Below are positions 7,679 to 17,221 of a stretch of DNA of 64,000 nt, piece by piece. Source of the DNA: JACKOB01 sp024234575 (GTDB taxonomy: Bacteria; Pseudomonadota; Gammaproteobacteria; Pseudomonadales; Oleiphilaceae). The DNA is taken from contig JBPJFZ010000011.1 in the NCBI GenBank assembly GCA_051208035.1, positions 1 through 64,000 on the forward strand, written 5' to 3'. The notes beneath the pieces were generated by a model. That model saw only the letters and a list, made by a program, of their open reading frames with translations, made no database searches and was not told the DNA's origin. Each line of letters opens with the position of its first letter. Position 1 is the first letter of the stretch. The position numbers and the translations under genes were made by a program.

Positions 7679-9415
7679 TTGATAACTTTAACATCTCCAG
7701 ATTTGGTAATTGCCGGTCTATTATTATCGGTGATTGGTATCGTTGTTTTTTTTATTGTCCGGAAGAATATATCGGTATTAAGCACCGAAAATGTATCACG
7801 ACAAAATGAAATCGCGCGATTAACCACAGACAAGGGTGCATTAGAGCAGGAAAATGACAGATTAGTGGCAGACAAAAATGAACTCTCACGACTAGAGCGA
7901 GATGCGGTGATACGCAATGAAAGACTCAGTAGTGAATTGCATGCCGTTTCTGCTAGATCACAACAAATACAGACGGAACTTGCCGAGCAAACTGCTGTGC
8001 TTAAAGAGGTGAGAGATGCGAAGGCCATTGCAGACAGAAAAAATGCAGAGCTTGAATCAACTCTTTTTCAAAAAGAAAGAGCCTTTGAAAAACATCTGTT
8101 GTTAAAAGAAGAACAAATTGTCGAATTAAAAGAAAAAGTAAGTGAATTGACGAATGAATTAAAGGCGACTAAAGAAATTAGCGCAAACATAGCCTCGCAA
8201 TACGCTGCTTTAACATCCACTCTCGAAGAAAAGACAAGAGGGTTTGAGCAGCAGGAAAAGCGCCTTGAAACACAAGAGAAACATATTCGCCAGGAGTTTG
8301 AGAACCTTGCCAACCGTATTTTCGAAACCAAAGGTAAAACATTCAACGAGCAGAGCCGGCAAACAATAAACGACTTGCTAAGCCCATTTAGAACCCAGTT
8401 GACTGAGTTTAAGCAAAAAGTTGAAGATATTCATGTAAAAGAAATTCAGCAACAGGCATCTTTAAGTAAAGAGCTTTACGATCTTAAGGCCCTTAATCAA
8501 GCGATGACAGAGCAGGCCCATAGTTTAGCAACCGCGTTGCAAGGTCAGAAGAAAACACAGGGTAACTGGGGCGAGCTTATCCTGGAAAATATTCTCGATC
8601 GCGCAGGTCTGGTGGCTGGCAGAGACTACAAGCGAGAAGCAAGTTTTACTACAGAGGAGGGCAGAAGTCGACCAGATGCAATCGTCTACTTACCCCAAGA
8701 GAAACACCTGATCATTGATGCAAAAGTATCACTTAATGCCTACACACGATTTATTAATTCCGAGGACGAAACTGAACGGGCCGTCGCCTTAAAGGAGCAT
8801 GTCAGTGCTTTTTCTGCACGAATCAAAGAACTGTCTGATCGTAATTATTATCAGATCGCTGAGTTAAACTCACCAGAAATGGTTTTTATGTTCGTGCCGA
8901 TCGAGTCGGCATTTGTAGAAGCGCTTAAAGCTGATGAGGGTTTGTTTCAGAGTGCGTTAGAGAAAAATGTGTTAGTCGCTACACCAACAACGCTATTAAC
9001 CAGCCTCAATATTGTGAAGAGTTTATGGCGCTTTGAAGACCAAAATAAGCATACGGCTGAGATTGCTGAGCGGGCTGGTAAAATTTACGAGAAGTTGAAC
9101 ACCTTTATTGGCAGTATGCTGGGTATCGGCAAACAGTTAGATAAAGCAAAAGAGCACTATGACAAGGCATTCTCACAACTTTATGCTGGTCGGGGTAATC
9201 TGGTGAAGCAAGTCAGTGACTTTAAAAAATTAGGCGTTTCAGTTAAGACCGACTTACCTAAAGACATCGTCGATAAAGCTGATATGGAGCTTGATCTTAT
9301 TGAGGTGGAAGCAGAGATTGAGGTCCATCCTGACGACCAGAAAGATGATTCTTCTGCAAGCGATGGCAGCACACAAGATGAGCAAACACTGATTGAAGCA
9401 GTAGATGAAAAATAA
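7679..9415 (+). CDS. rmuC: DNA recombination protein RmuC
   Basis: RmuC-family proteins carry a PD-(D/E)XK nuclease-like domain and limit inversions at short inverted repeats. An N-terminal membrane helix (VIAGLLLSVIGIVVFFIV) anchors it; a long coiled coil follows (about 200 residues), then the conserved core with KTQGNWGELILENILDRAGL, GRSRPDAIVYLPQEKHLIID and MVFMFVPIESAF. The tail is acidic and variable. I favour the TTG at 7679, which has AGGAA nine bases upstream and places the membrane helix near the N-terminus as in Escherichia coli RmuC; the frame is open back to 7556. It is divergent from the TonB receptor and appears to be a single gene. Confidence 0.95.
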   Translation: MITLTSPDLVIAGLLLSVIGIVVFFIVRKNISVLSTENVSRQNEIARLTTDKGALEQENDRLVADKNELSRLERDAVIRNERLSSELHAVSARSQQIQTELAEQTAVLKEVRDAKAIADRKNAELESTLFQKERAFEKHLLLKEEQIVELKEKVSELTNELKATKEISANIASQYAALTSTLEEKTRGFEQQEKRLETQEKHIRQEFENLANRIFETKGKTFNEQSRQTINDLLSPFRTQLTEFKQKVEDIHVKEIQQQASLSKELYDLKALNQAMTEQAHSLATALQGQKKTQGNWGELILENILDRAGLVAGRDYKREASFTTEEGRSRPDAIVYLPQEKHLIIDAKVSLNAYTRFINSEDETERAVALKEHVSAFSARIKELSDRNYYQIAELNSPEMVFMFVPIESAFVEALKADEGLFQSALEKNVLVATPTTLLTSLNIVKSLWRFEDQNKHTAEIAERAGKIYEKLNTFIGSMLGIGKQLDKAKEHYDKAFSQLYAGRGNLVKQVSDFKKLGVSVKTDLPKDIVDKADMELDLIEVEAEIEVHPDDQKDDSSASDGSTQDEQTLIEAVDEK

Positions 9416-9532
9416 CCTGAATTCTCCAACCCCCGTGTAAACGAAAAGCCTGTTTAAATGATCGTGTCGACAAATAATTTGATTTGTCGATGCGGCATTT
9501 TTACCTGACACTGCGCCGCTACTATTGATCAG

Positions 9533-10222
9533 TTGAGGCGCACGAACTTGAGCTATAACCCACCTTTAAAGACCCTGCATAGTTTGCCTGATGTATTTAA
9601 CGATACGCAGCTGGATGCCATTGCCGATCAGCTGCATGAGAAAGGGTGGTTGATCCTGGATGATTTTCTTCCATCCAGTCTTTTAAACAGGTTGGTCGCC
9701 GAGTTAATAGAGACACCCGATGATGACTTAACAACCGCAGGTATCGGCAGGTCGGATGCTTTTGAAGTAAATAGCCAGATTCGTAAAGATAAAATCCGCT
9801 GGATTGAGGCATCAAAGCCTGGACAAGCGGAGTATCTATTGGCAATGGAGTCATTGCGCAACGGATTAAATTGCCGCTTATTTATGGGGTTATTTGATTA
9901 CGAAGCGCATTTTGCGAAGTATGAGGCAGGTGCTTTCTATAAAACTCACCGAGATGCGTTTCGAGGGCAAAAAAACCGAATATTGACCACGGTGCTCTAT
10001 TTAAACGAAACATGGGACGCTCAAGATGGTGGGGAGCTGGTACTTTACAATGATGACGAAGCAACTATCGGTTCTTTTCAGCCGGCGTTTGGTCGTTTAG
10101 TGATTTTTTTAAGCGAAGAATTTCCACACGAAGTGCGACCAACCCGGAAACAACGATTGAGTATTGCGGGTTGGTTCAGGGCGAATCAAAGTACGGCGGA
10201 TCGGGTTGATCCGCCTAAGTAG
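9533..10222 (+). CDS. 2-oxoglutarate/Fe(II)-dependent dioxygenase, SM-20/prolyl-hydroxylase type
   Basis: The 229-residue protein has the iron-binding triad of the family, His139 and Asp141 in YKTHRDAF and His199 in FPHEVRPT, with Arg208 in QRLSIAGWF as the likely 2-oxoglutarate ligand. YLNETWDAQDGGELVLY is the typical strand pair before the second His. Similar bacterial proteins hydroxylate prolyl or other residues in proteins such as elongation factor Tu, but the substrate here is unknown. The start is uncertain: TTG 9533 begins the frame, and TTG 9548 has GAGG nine bases upstream and may be the real one. The gene converges with the GNAT-nitrilase gene with 12 bases between stops. Confidence 0.85.
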   Translation: MRRTNLSYNPPLKTLHSLPDVFNDTQLDAIADQLHEKGWLILDDFLPSSLLNRLVAELIETPDDDLTTAGIGRSDAFEVNSQIRKDKIRWIEASKPGQAEYLLAMESLRNGLNCRLFMGLFDYEAHFAKYEAGAFYKTHRDAFRGQKNRILTTVLYLNETWDAQDGGELVLYNDDEATIGSFQPAFGRLVIFLSEEFPHEVRPTRKQRLSIAGWFRANQSTADRVDPPK

Positions 10223-10234
10223 CGAGTAGATACG

Positions 10235-11767
10235 TTACTTTGATTCGTTCTCAACTTTTGACAACTGGTAAAGGTCGTGGCGGCGGTCACGCATGGTGTT
10301 TACGCTGCCCTGGTTATGCAGTTTCGTTAATAAATCAAGATTAACGTCGATTACCAGTGTCATTTCTGAATTAGGTGTTGCCTCGGCTTTGATACCGGTA
10401 GTTGGGAAACCAAAATCTGACGGTGTAAACAACGCTGACTGGGCATATTGAATATCCATGTTGTTTACTTTTGCCAAATTACCTACCGCACCAGCGATGG
10501 CAACGTAACACTCGTTTTCGATTGCACGAGCCATAGCGCAGTGCCGAACACGGGTATAACCATTTTGCGTATCGGTTAAGAACGGAACAAAAAGAATATT
10601 CATGCCTTGATCGGCAAGCAGCCTGGCATGCTCAGGAAACTCGACGTCATAGCAAATCATGATGCCAATCTTTCCACAATCAGTATCAAAAACCTGGATG
10701 TTGTCTCCACCAGTCATTATCCAGTTACGCTTTTCTGCAGGCGTGACGTGAATTTTGTCGTACCTTTCCCATGATCCATCGCGACGACACAAATAACCCG
10801 AATTGTAGAGTTTTCCGTCAGCAACGTAGGGCATACTTCCGGTGATGATATTAATGTTGTAGGTGATTGCAAATTCGATAAATTTATCTCGAATTTGTTC
10901 GGTCAGCTCGGCCAGTTTTCGTATCGTTAGTGGGACGCTCAGGTGATGGTACTCTGCCATAAGCGGCGCATTGAATAACTCTGGAAACAGGATAAAGTCA
11001 CTTTTATAGTCTGAGACCGCATCAACAAAAAATTCTATCTGTTCGTAAAGCTTTTCTAATGTATCAACAGAACGCATCTTCCACTGCACTAATCCTAAGC
11101 GTACTTCAGACTTTTGCGCATTAATTAGTTTTACCGACTTGGTGTAGTAGATATTTGGCCATTCGAGCAGCGTTGCATAAGCCATGGACTCTTCATCACC
11201 AGGCATGTAACCCTTTAACAGCTTGCGCACGTGAAAGTCATTGGCCAACTGAAAGCTCAACACCGGATCATGTAGTTCTTTATTCTTAACTTTTTCGATG
11301 TATTGTTTAGCAGTCAGTGTATCGACATATTGCGAATAGCCGGGCATACGACCACCCGCCATAATTGCCCGGAGATTTAAATTTTCACAAAGCTCTTTAC
11401 GTGCATCGTAAAGCCGTCTGGCCAAACGTAAACCGCGGTACTCTGGCCGGATAAACACCTCGATGCCGTATAGCACATCTCCCGACGGCGAATGACTGGT
11501 AAATGTCATTCCCGAGGTGATTTGGTCGTATGTGTGATCATCGCCAAATTTCTGGAAATCGATAATCAAAGAAAAAGCACAACCCACCACCTTGCCATCA
11601 ACACAGACACATATCTGACCATCAGGAAACTTGGCCAGTAGTGCATCTACGACCTCTTCGCTCCAGGTGTCCAAGACTTTCGCCTTATAAACCTCTGTGC
11701 TGGCTTCGCGCAGCTCTGCCATGTCTTTTTTGGTTAAGTGGCGGACAATAATATGATTTGCTTCCAT
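10235..11767 (-). CDS. Fused GNAT acetyltransferase - carbon-nitrogen hydrolase
   Basis: The 510-residue protein joins a GNAT domain (about 5-150) to a nitrilase-superfamily domain (about 223-490). The hydrolase triad is complete: Glu263 in LFPELFNAPL, Lys338 in RYDKIHVTPAE and Cys372 in GIMICYDVEFPEHARLL. The GNAT part keeps the acetyl-CoA loop region (RPEYRGLRLARRLYDAR). Together this suggests transfer of an acyl group and hydrolysis of an amide on related substrates, but no substrate is established for the fusion. It matches a fusion family known from proteobacteria and other bacteria. It is a single gene with its own upstream region and is convergent with the dioxygenase gene. Confidence 0.92.
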   Translation of the reverse strand: MEANHIIVRHLTKKDMAELREASTEVYKAKVLDTWSEEVVDALLAKFPDGQICVCVDGKVVGCAFSLIIDFQKFGDDHTYDQITSGMTFTSHSPSGDVLYGIEVFIRPEYRGLRLARRLYDARKELCENLNLRAIMAGGRMPGYSQYVDTLTAKQYIEKVKNKELHDPVLSFQLANDFHVRKLLKGYMPGDEESMAYATLLEWPNIYYTKSVKLINAQKSEVRLGLVQWKMRSVDTLEKLYEQIEFFVDAVSDYKSDFILFPELFNAPLMAEYHHLSVPLTIRKLAELTEQIRDKFIEFAITYNINIITGSMPYVADGKLYNSGYLCRRDGSWERYDKIHVTPAEKRNWIMTGGDNIQVFDTDCGKIGIMICYDVEFPEHARLLADQGMNILFVPFLTDTQNGYTRVRHCAMARAIENECYVAIAGAVGNLAKVNNMDIQYAQSALFTPSDFGFPTTGIKAEATPNSEMTLVIDVNLDLLTKLHNQGSVNTMRDRRHDLYQLSKVENESK

Positions 11768-11948
11768 TGGGGCTCCAAAGGTAATTCGTTGTAAACTGCC
11801 AATGAGTGTAACAGAAACTAAACTAGTCAGGTATTCGGTAACTCGGCTATTGTTTTAATCGAAAGATTTGGTGCAGCGCTAGCTGGTAGCGCGGCTGATG
11901 TTTACTATTTAATAAAAAAGCGATCAAATTAAGAATTATGGGTTCATT

Positions 11949-14285
11949 ATGAAGAAGATATTTAAACAACTTGCCGTAGTGATACTTGTAATTATCAGCG
12001 GGCTGGGAGCCTTTTATTTTGCCCAGACAAGCTTTGTAAAAATCAATGAAATGCGTCAGCTTGAAAGGGTGCCACCTACAAGCATCAATAGCTCTGTAAC
12101 CGGCGTAGTTAGCGTTGAAGGGGTAGTGCAGGCAGCAGACTTGTTACTTAACAGTGGGCTAACTCAGACGCCTTCCGTGTATTACCGTTATTTAGTAGAA
12201 GAAGAGGAAACCGACTCGGACGGTAACACATCCTGGACAACACGAGAGGATAGGTCGGACAGCGTTGCCTTTAGGTTGTACGATGGCCAGAGCACGGCAG
12301 AAGTGGCGGTAACCGAAGATGACGAGCGCCCTATCAATTGGCGACTTCATCACGCCATACAGGAAACAAAAGGGCGATTTCGGTATACCGAGTGGAGGAT
12401 TGTGCCCAGTGATAATGTCTTCATTTTCGGATTTTTTGACGATGCGGCGAATAAACCGGTTATCAGATTCGACCAGACCGGAGACTTTACTCCAATAGTA
12501 TCAACCTTGGGTGAGTTTGAAGCCCGTTCAGCGAAGGGGGGAGGCAGCATTTTGTGGCTAATCCTCGCCATTGGCTGTTTATCTGTCAGCGTATATGGGT
12601 GCATTTGGATTTTTAGGGTTCATCGTGTACTTGTTTATCTTACATTATTTTCCATTAGCGTCTTTTTCCTTCTGTTTCAATTTGGCTTGACCATGATGAA
12701 GCAGGATGTCGATATTGCATTTCGTTATTTCGATCAACAGATTCTAGGCGCAGAGCAGAAATTAATCAGCAGAAGTCAGCAGCATGGGCTGGCACATCAC
12801 CCATTAGAGAAGTCTCATAGTATATTGCGTGTCGATAGCTGGCCCCCCGCAAGCACATCAGCAAGTGATATTCAGTTACAGACATTAGTATTGTTGCGAG
12901 ATGACTTACGAAAGCATCTGCTAAAGACTTATAAGCGCTTGGAACTGCAGTATTCAAAACTGCCATACCCACAGTTTTTGTGGGCTACCGGCAGGCAAAT
13001 TAAACCCTTACCATTTAACCCAACCAGCGAAGAAGTAAACGTTGCGGCGCAGACCATCAGCGGTTTTGCTGTCAGCCGGTTAACGGGGTGGTGGACTATC
13101 GCATTGCCCGCACTATTTTCGCTTTTGTTTGCTCTATTTTGCTGGCTTGGATTAACCGCAGTTAAAACGAAAAGAATGATCGAAAATATACCCACGTCAC
13201 CATGCAAAGGGGTTGTCTATGGCATTACTGAAGTCATTGGCACCGTTGATGCCGGTGATTCGCCACAGTTTGTGTCGCCGCTGACGCAGCAGAAAGCTGT
13301 GTGGTGCCATTATATTGTCGAAGAAAAAAGAGGAAGTGGGAAAAACGCAAAGTGGGTCACCTTGTCTAATGACAAAACAGAGGTGCCATTTTCTTGCGCA
13401 GACACCACAGGAGCCATACCAGTTTTGTCGACGAAGGCTGAAGTAATTACCCATCGCACAAAAATTAAACAGGATGGCAACAGACGTTTTACTGAACATC
13501 TATTATGCCATGGGGATCATTTGTATTGCCTGGGCACTGCTCAGGTATCTGCAGACGGGGAGCGTCTTGTACTTGGGCATGTCGTTGACGCACCGCTGAT
13601 AATCAGTAATAAAACCGAATTTGAAATCATGCTGGCGAAAGCACGCACCGGTATTGCTTTATGGAGCGGCGCAATGATTTTCGCATTGTCGGCTGTCATT
13701 ATTTTGTTAGGGGCAGAAGGTGGGTTGGCCCCAACTGATTTCTTGATGGCCGCCCTGGGGGCACCTTTTGTCTTATTAGGACTAATGCTCTTGCTACATT
13801 ACAACGATCTCATCTTCTTAAGGCAAAGGGTCGAGAGAAACTACGCCAATATTTTAGTGTCACTGACTAAAAGGAAAGATCTGATTCCGGCGCTGACAGA
13901 AGTCACGCAAACTTATGTTGAATTTGAAGCCTCTTTGCAGACTGCCATGGCTCAATTAAGAAATAACGTCAGCAGGTTTAGCGAAAAGCAAGAAAGCATA
14001 GACCCAGACAAACAGGCACTTAGCGTTCGCAATTATATACAAGACGAATCGCAACTTGTTCACCGTATCCGATTGGTTGTAGAAAACTATCCCAAATTAA
14101 AAGCTGATGATGTATTTCAACAGCTATTCAGATCATTAGTTGCGCTTGAAAATGACGTAAGTTTTATGAGAGCTGGATTTAATGATGCGGTTGAGACTTA
14201 TAATGCACGCTGTGAAACATTCCCTGATAGCATTCTTGCGGGGCTCTTCTCTTTTAAACTAAAGAAATATACGCAAGGGCTGTAG
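11949..14285 (+). CDS. Membrane protein with two GIDE-like domains and a C-terminal LemA domain
   Basis: The 778-residue protein begins with a membrane helix (about 8-27). A first GIDE-like domain (about 40-175) has VYYRYLVEEEET, followed by membrane helices near 200-255 and a soluble part. Another helix lies near 385-405. A second GIDE-like domain (about 415-550) has SPLTQQKAVWCHYIVEEKRG. Two more helices (about 575-630) lead to a LemA-type helical domain with VERNYANILVSLTKRKDLIP, YPKLKADDVFQQL and ARCETFPDSILAGLFSF. GIDE domains were described in eukaryotic E3 ligases; their bacterial role is unknown, and LemA proteins are also poorly understood. The fusion and duplication are clear; envelope maintenance is only a guess. 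Confidence 0.8.
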   Translation: MKKIFKQLAVVILVIISGLGAFYFAQTSFVKINEMRQLERVPPTSINSSVTGVVSVEGVVQAADLLLNSGLTQTPSVYYRYLVEEEETDSDGNTSWTTREDRSDSVAFRLYDGQSTAEVAVTEDDERPINWRLHHAIQETKGRFRYTEWRIVPSDNVFIFGFFDDAANKPVIRFDQTGDFTPIVSTLGEFEARSAKGGGSILWLILAIGCLSVSVYGCIWIFRVHRVLVYLTLFSISVFFLLFQFGLTMMKQDVDIAFRYFDQQILGAEQKLISRSQQHGLAHHPLEKSHSILRVDSWPPASTSASDIQLQTLVLLRDDLRKHLLKTYKRLELQYSKLPYPQFLWATGRQIKPLPFNPTSEEVNVAAQTISGFAVSRLTGWWTIALPALFSLLFALFCWLGLTAVKTKRMIENIPTSPCKGVVYGITEVIGTVDAGDSPQFVSPLTQQKAVWCHYIVEEKRGSGKNAKWVTLSNDKTEVPFSCADTTGAIPVLSTKAEVITHRTKIKQDGNRRFTEHLLCHGDHLYCLGTAQVSADGERLVLGHVVDAPLIISNKTEFEIMLAKARTGIALWSGAMIFALSAVIILLGAEGGLAPTDFLMAALGAPFVLLGLMLLLHYNDLIFLRQRVERNYANILVSLTKRKDLIPALTEVTQTYVEFEASLQTAMAQLRNNVSRFSEKQESIDPDKQALSVRNYIQDESQLVHRIRLVVENYPKLKADDVFQQLFRSLVALENDVSFMRAGFNDAVETYNARCETFPDSILAGLFSFKLKKYTQGL

Positions 14286-14308
14286 CCGGAGATGGAAGAA
14301 CGAAACCA

Positions 14309-15337
14309 TTAATGTGATGCACGGTAGGTGCCAGGGGTAACACCGGTCCACTTTTTAAAGTTTCTTTGAAAGGTGCTTTGATCACTAAACCCAAGAAGAT
14401 AGGTTATTTCAGCGAAATCGAGTTGAGAATTTGAGATAAGTTTTAGCGCCATCGTCTTGCGCGTGTCATCCACCAGTTTTTGGTAATTGCATTGCTGCTC
14501 TTTTAACTTTCGTTGCAAATTTCGCTCAGACATGCCAAGGGTTGAAGCAACTTTGCTTAAGGTCATATCACCACTTTGCAGGTGCTCACTGATGACCGCT
14601 TTTATTTTTTGTACGATATCATTGTCGCCCTCTAATTTAACCAGTAGTTTTTCAGCATAGTCATCCAGCATAGCCAACATACTGGGGTCGTGCTGACGCA
14701 GCGGTAACTGAAGATATTGGGTAGGAAATTTAATAGCTATGTTTGGCGAGCCAAATTCTATGGGACAACGAAATACTCTCTGATGCTCAACGACTGACAA
14801 TGGTGTGTCATGCTGAAAAGATATGGACGTGGGGCTGATACTTGTTGCCGAAATCCAACGGGCAAACGTTATCCAGCTTGACACATTTTCTTCTGCGATA
14901 TGCCGAGAAGTCTCTCTCGCATCGGTACACCAGGTAAGCGTAACTTCGTCGTCGCGTATATTGTATTCACAGTGTCCAACATTAGAGACAAGGTTTTCAT
15001 ATCGCATATGCCGCTGCACCGCCTCTTCGAAATTGCGGCAATTCATCACCGACAAACCAAGAACACCATATTGGCTGGGCTTTATATATTCTCCAACATG
15101 CAGGCCAATATCAGCATCGCCGGTTAGCTGTTCTGCTTCGTCAAGTAACTGTGCAAATTTGACAATTGGTAATCTGAACAGAAAATTGCTTATCTGATCT
15201 TCACTAATCCCATGGTTCTGTAAAAAACTGTCTGTTGGGATGTGTTTGCTATGCAGATAATCAATAAGCCCACGAAGGTATGCCGCTGTAATTTGTGATT
15301 CTTTCATTTGCACTGTTTTATCGATGAAATAAGGCAT
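14309..15337 (-). CDS. AraC-family transcriptional regulator
   Basis: The 342-residue regulator has the Arabinose_bd-type N-terminal domain (about 20-210) found in OruR/VirF-like proteins, including GVLGLSVMNCRNFEEAV. The C-terminal AraC HTH domain (about 240-340) has LSKVASTLGMSERNLQRKLK in its first helix-turn-helix and ITYLLGFSDQSTFQRNFKKW in the second. It probably binds DNA as a dimer and responds to a small hydrophobic or amino-acid-like ligand. It is divergent from a fatty-acid-hydroxylase-like gene, and the 92-base gap between the start codons carries an inverted repeat that is a good operator candidate. Confidence 0.92.
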   Translation of the reverse strand: MPYFIDKTVQMKESQITAAYLRGLIDYLHSKHIPTDSFLQNHGISEDQISNFLFRLPIVKFAQLLDEAEQLTGDADIGLHVGEYIKPSQYGVLGLSVMNCRNFEEAVQRHMRYENLVSNVGHCEYNIRDDEVTLTWCTDARETSRHIAEENVSSWITFARWISATSISPTSISFQHDTPLSVVEHQRVFRCPIEFGSPNIAIKFPTQYLQLPLRQHDPSMLAMLDDYAEKLLVKLEGDNDIVQKIKAVISEHLQSGDMTLSKVASTLGMSERNLQRKLKEQQCNYQKLVDDTRKTMALKLISNSQLDFAEITYLLGFSDQSTFQRNFKKWTGVTPGTYRASH

Positions 15338-15352
15338 TTGTCGTGATACGCC

Positions 15353-15385
15353 AACCTAATGGCGTACAAGTTCTATAATTAGGTT
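15353..15385. promoter_or_regulatory. Inverted repeat between divergent araC-type and hydroxylase genes
   Basis: AACCTAAT (15353-15360) is repeated in inverted form as ATTAGGTT (15378-15385), with 17 bases between. The arms are 25 bp centre to centre. The repeat lies in the short gap between the two divergent start codons and is suited to a dimeric regulator. Binding by the AraC-family protein is inferred from position only. Confidence 0.5.
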
Positions 15386-15429
15386 AGCCAAACCAGCAAA
15401 ATAGAGCCAACTGAACATTGGAGAGCATT

Positions 15430-16335
15430 ATGGAATTTAATCCACAATACCTGCTATTGGCAATGGGGCCTATATTTTTAGGACTGATTTGTGCTGAAGC
15501 CTATTATTTAAAAGACAAAGCAGACGTTTATCCAACAGCGGTTTACAGTTTAGCGGATACGGTTTCAAATGCGACCCTGGCGCTGATGCACGAGATTACA
15601 GACGCGATTGCTGCGATTGGTGTCGTGTACTTATATGTTTGGCTGTTTGATTTCCGGCTTTTTGATATTGAGGCTGGCGTATTGTCTTTTATATGCCTCT
15701 TTTTGGTACAAGATTTTCTTTACTACTGGTTTCATCGCGCCAGTCATAGAATTCGTTGGTTTTGGGCGTCTCATGTCGTGCACCATTCCTCAGAGAAGCT
15801 AAACCTGTCTACCGCCTTTCGACAAAGCTTTACCTATCCTGTCTCTGGCATGTGGTTGTTTTGGTTGCCAATGCCCGTAATTGGTTTTTCACCTGACATG
15901 GTGGTCACAATGGTCATGTTAAGTTTGGCTTACCAGTTCTTTATACATACACAGTTAGTTAAAAAACTGGGGAAATGGGAGTATGTTTTAAATACACCGT
16001 CGCACCACCGTGTTCATCATGGTAAGAATCCGGAATATATTGACCGCAATTATGGTGGCACGCTAATTATCTGGGACCGATTATTCGGAACCTTTGTCGA
16101 AGAGCGAGATGACCTGCCAGTTGTCTACGGCATCACGCAGCAGGTTAGTGGCCATAATCCAATTTATCTAACACTGCACGAATGGCGAGATATGGCGAAA
16201 GACGTATGGCGAGCCAATCAGTCTTGGAGAAGCAGGATCTGGCATGTCTTTGGCCCACCAGAATGGTCTGAGCAAAAAGCAACCAACGAGAATAAATGCA
16301 TAACCACTGGCAGAACCCGAGCCGACTTTACATAG
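15430..16335 (+). CDS. Sterol desaturase / fatty acid hydroxylase family protein
   Basis: This integral membrane di-iron oxygenase has the histidine boxes of the family: HRASHR (about residue 108), HVVHHSSE (about 121) and HRVHHGKN (about 197), with several hydrophobic segments between. The start ATG 15430 has GGAGAG at 15420-15425; the upstream in-frame TTG at 15418 overlaps that site and is less likely. Bacterial members hydroxylate or desaturate lipids, and some act on alkylglycerols or sterols, so the substrate is left open. The gene is divergent from the AraC regulator, which probably controls it. The C-terminal 20 residues are polar. Confidence 0.9.
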   Translation: MEFNPQYLLLAMGPIFLGLICAEAYYLKDKADVYPTAVYSLADTVSNATLALMHEITDAIAAIGVVYLYVWLFDFRLFDIEAGVLSFICLFLVQDFLYYWFHRASHRIRWFWASHVVHHSSEKLNLSTAFRQSFTYPVSGMWLFWLPMPVIGFSPDMVVTMVMLSLAYQFFIHTQLVKKLGKWEYVLNTPSHHRVHHGKNPEYIDRNYGGTLIIWDRLFGTFVEERDDLPVVYGITQQVSGHNPIYLTLHEWRDMAKDVWRANQSWRSRIWHVFGPPEWSEQKATNENKCITTGRTRADFT

Positions 16336-16369
16336 CGCACAGGTTAACTCGGGAGGGTGTTGGTATCAT

Positions 16370-16975
16370 TCAGGGAGCCATATACTCCGGTCTGAACCGA
16401 CACTCTTCCAACCACTGCGCATCATTCATATTGCCAAACATGCTCTTATCCGACTCAGATATATCCTGCACGCTGTGGTCAAGTTGGCGAAGTTTATTTA
16501 TGGCTTCTGGGTTTTTTTCACTGGCGACATCCAGTGTTTTCCAAATCTTAACTGCAGCGGGCTGAATTTTGGGGTAGTAAGCGGAACCGATAGTAACCAT
16601 CCATAAGTCCATACCCAGTACTGATTTATCCCAATGGGGAATGCGTGACTGATCCTGGATGTTCATATAATCCAGTTTCTTATCGAGACCTTGCTTCTCC
16701 TGAATCATTTTACTTTGGATGGCTTGCAGCAGCTCAAATATTAACCCTAGCCGTTCTTTACTCATTTTGTGCGGGTAATTAAGCGCTTTAGAAAGCTGTG
16801 CCGAGTTATCGATTACACGCTTTTTAAAAACGGCTGCCATCGCCAAAATCATCGCTTGCGTCACCGCATCACTATTGTTAAGCGTCGTTTGCAGCGTTTT
16901 TATTTTGGTTTTTAGATCTTTTTTGCGTTTACGGGCACGTAACCAGTTAAAAACCAAATCATCAAGGTAACTCAT
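16370..16975 (-). CDS. Conserved-looking hypothetical protein, unknown function
   Basis: The 201-residue protein has no signal peptide or membrane helix and should be cytoplasmic. It begins MSYLDDLVFNWLRARKRKKD, a basic helical N-terminus, and appears mainly helical to about residue 115. The C-terminal half contains WDKSVLGMDLWMVTIGSAYYP and ends in an acidic, aromatic region. I recognise no family. It converges with the hydroxylase gene with 34 bases between the stops, and no neighbour hints at a function. Confidence 0.7.
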   Translation of the reverse strand: MSYLDDLVFNWLRARKRKKDLKTKIKTLQTTLNNSDAVTQAMILAMAAVFKKRVIDNSAQLSKALNYPHKMSKERLGLIFELLQAIQSKMIQEKQGLDKKLDYMNIQDQSRIPHWDKSVLGMDLWMVTIGSAYYPKIQPAAVKIWKTLDVASEKNPEAINKLRQLDHSVQDISESDKSMFGNMNDAQWLEECRFRPEYMAP

Positions 16976-17144
16976 TTTTTCAACTTATATTTGTCAGCGT
17001 AAAGGATAAGGTGCAGTTATATACGATAGCGCTTTCAACCCGATTGTAAAACCAATGCGATGAAAAGAGCCGAACAAATTTATCTGCGCGAAACAAGAAA
17101 GTATCGTCAATAGATAAATTTATGATTTTTATGCGGATTCAGCA

Positions 17145-17174
17145 TTGAATTATCAGACAAACGTTTGCTAGAAT
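17145..17174 (+). promoter_or_regulatory. Sigma70-type promoter for the SRP RNA gene
   Basis: TTGAAT (17145-17150) and TAGAAT (17169-17174) are 18 bases apart and lie about 47 bases upstream of the mature 4.5S RNA. Transcription would start near 17181, leaving a 5' leader of about 40 bases that RNase P could remove, as is known for Escherichia coli ffs. Confidence 0.55.
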
Positions 17175-17221
17175 GCGCCCTCTTTAGACGGTACGGCATA
17201 AAATGTTCTATCGTCCGCTAT

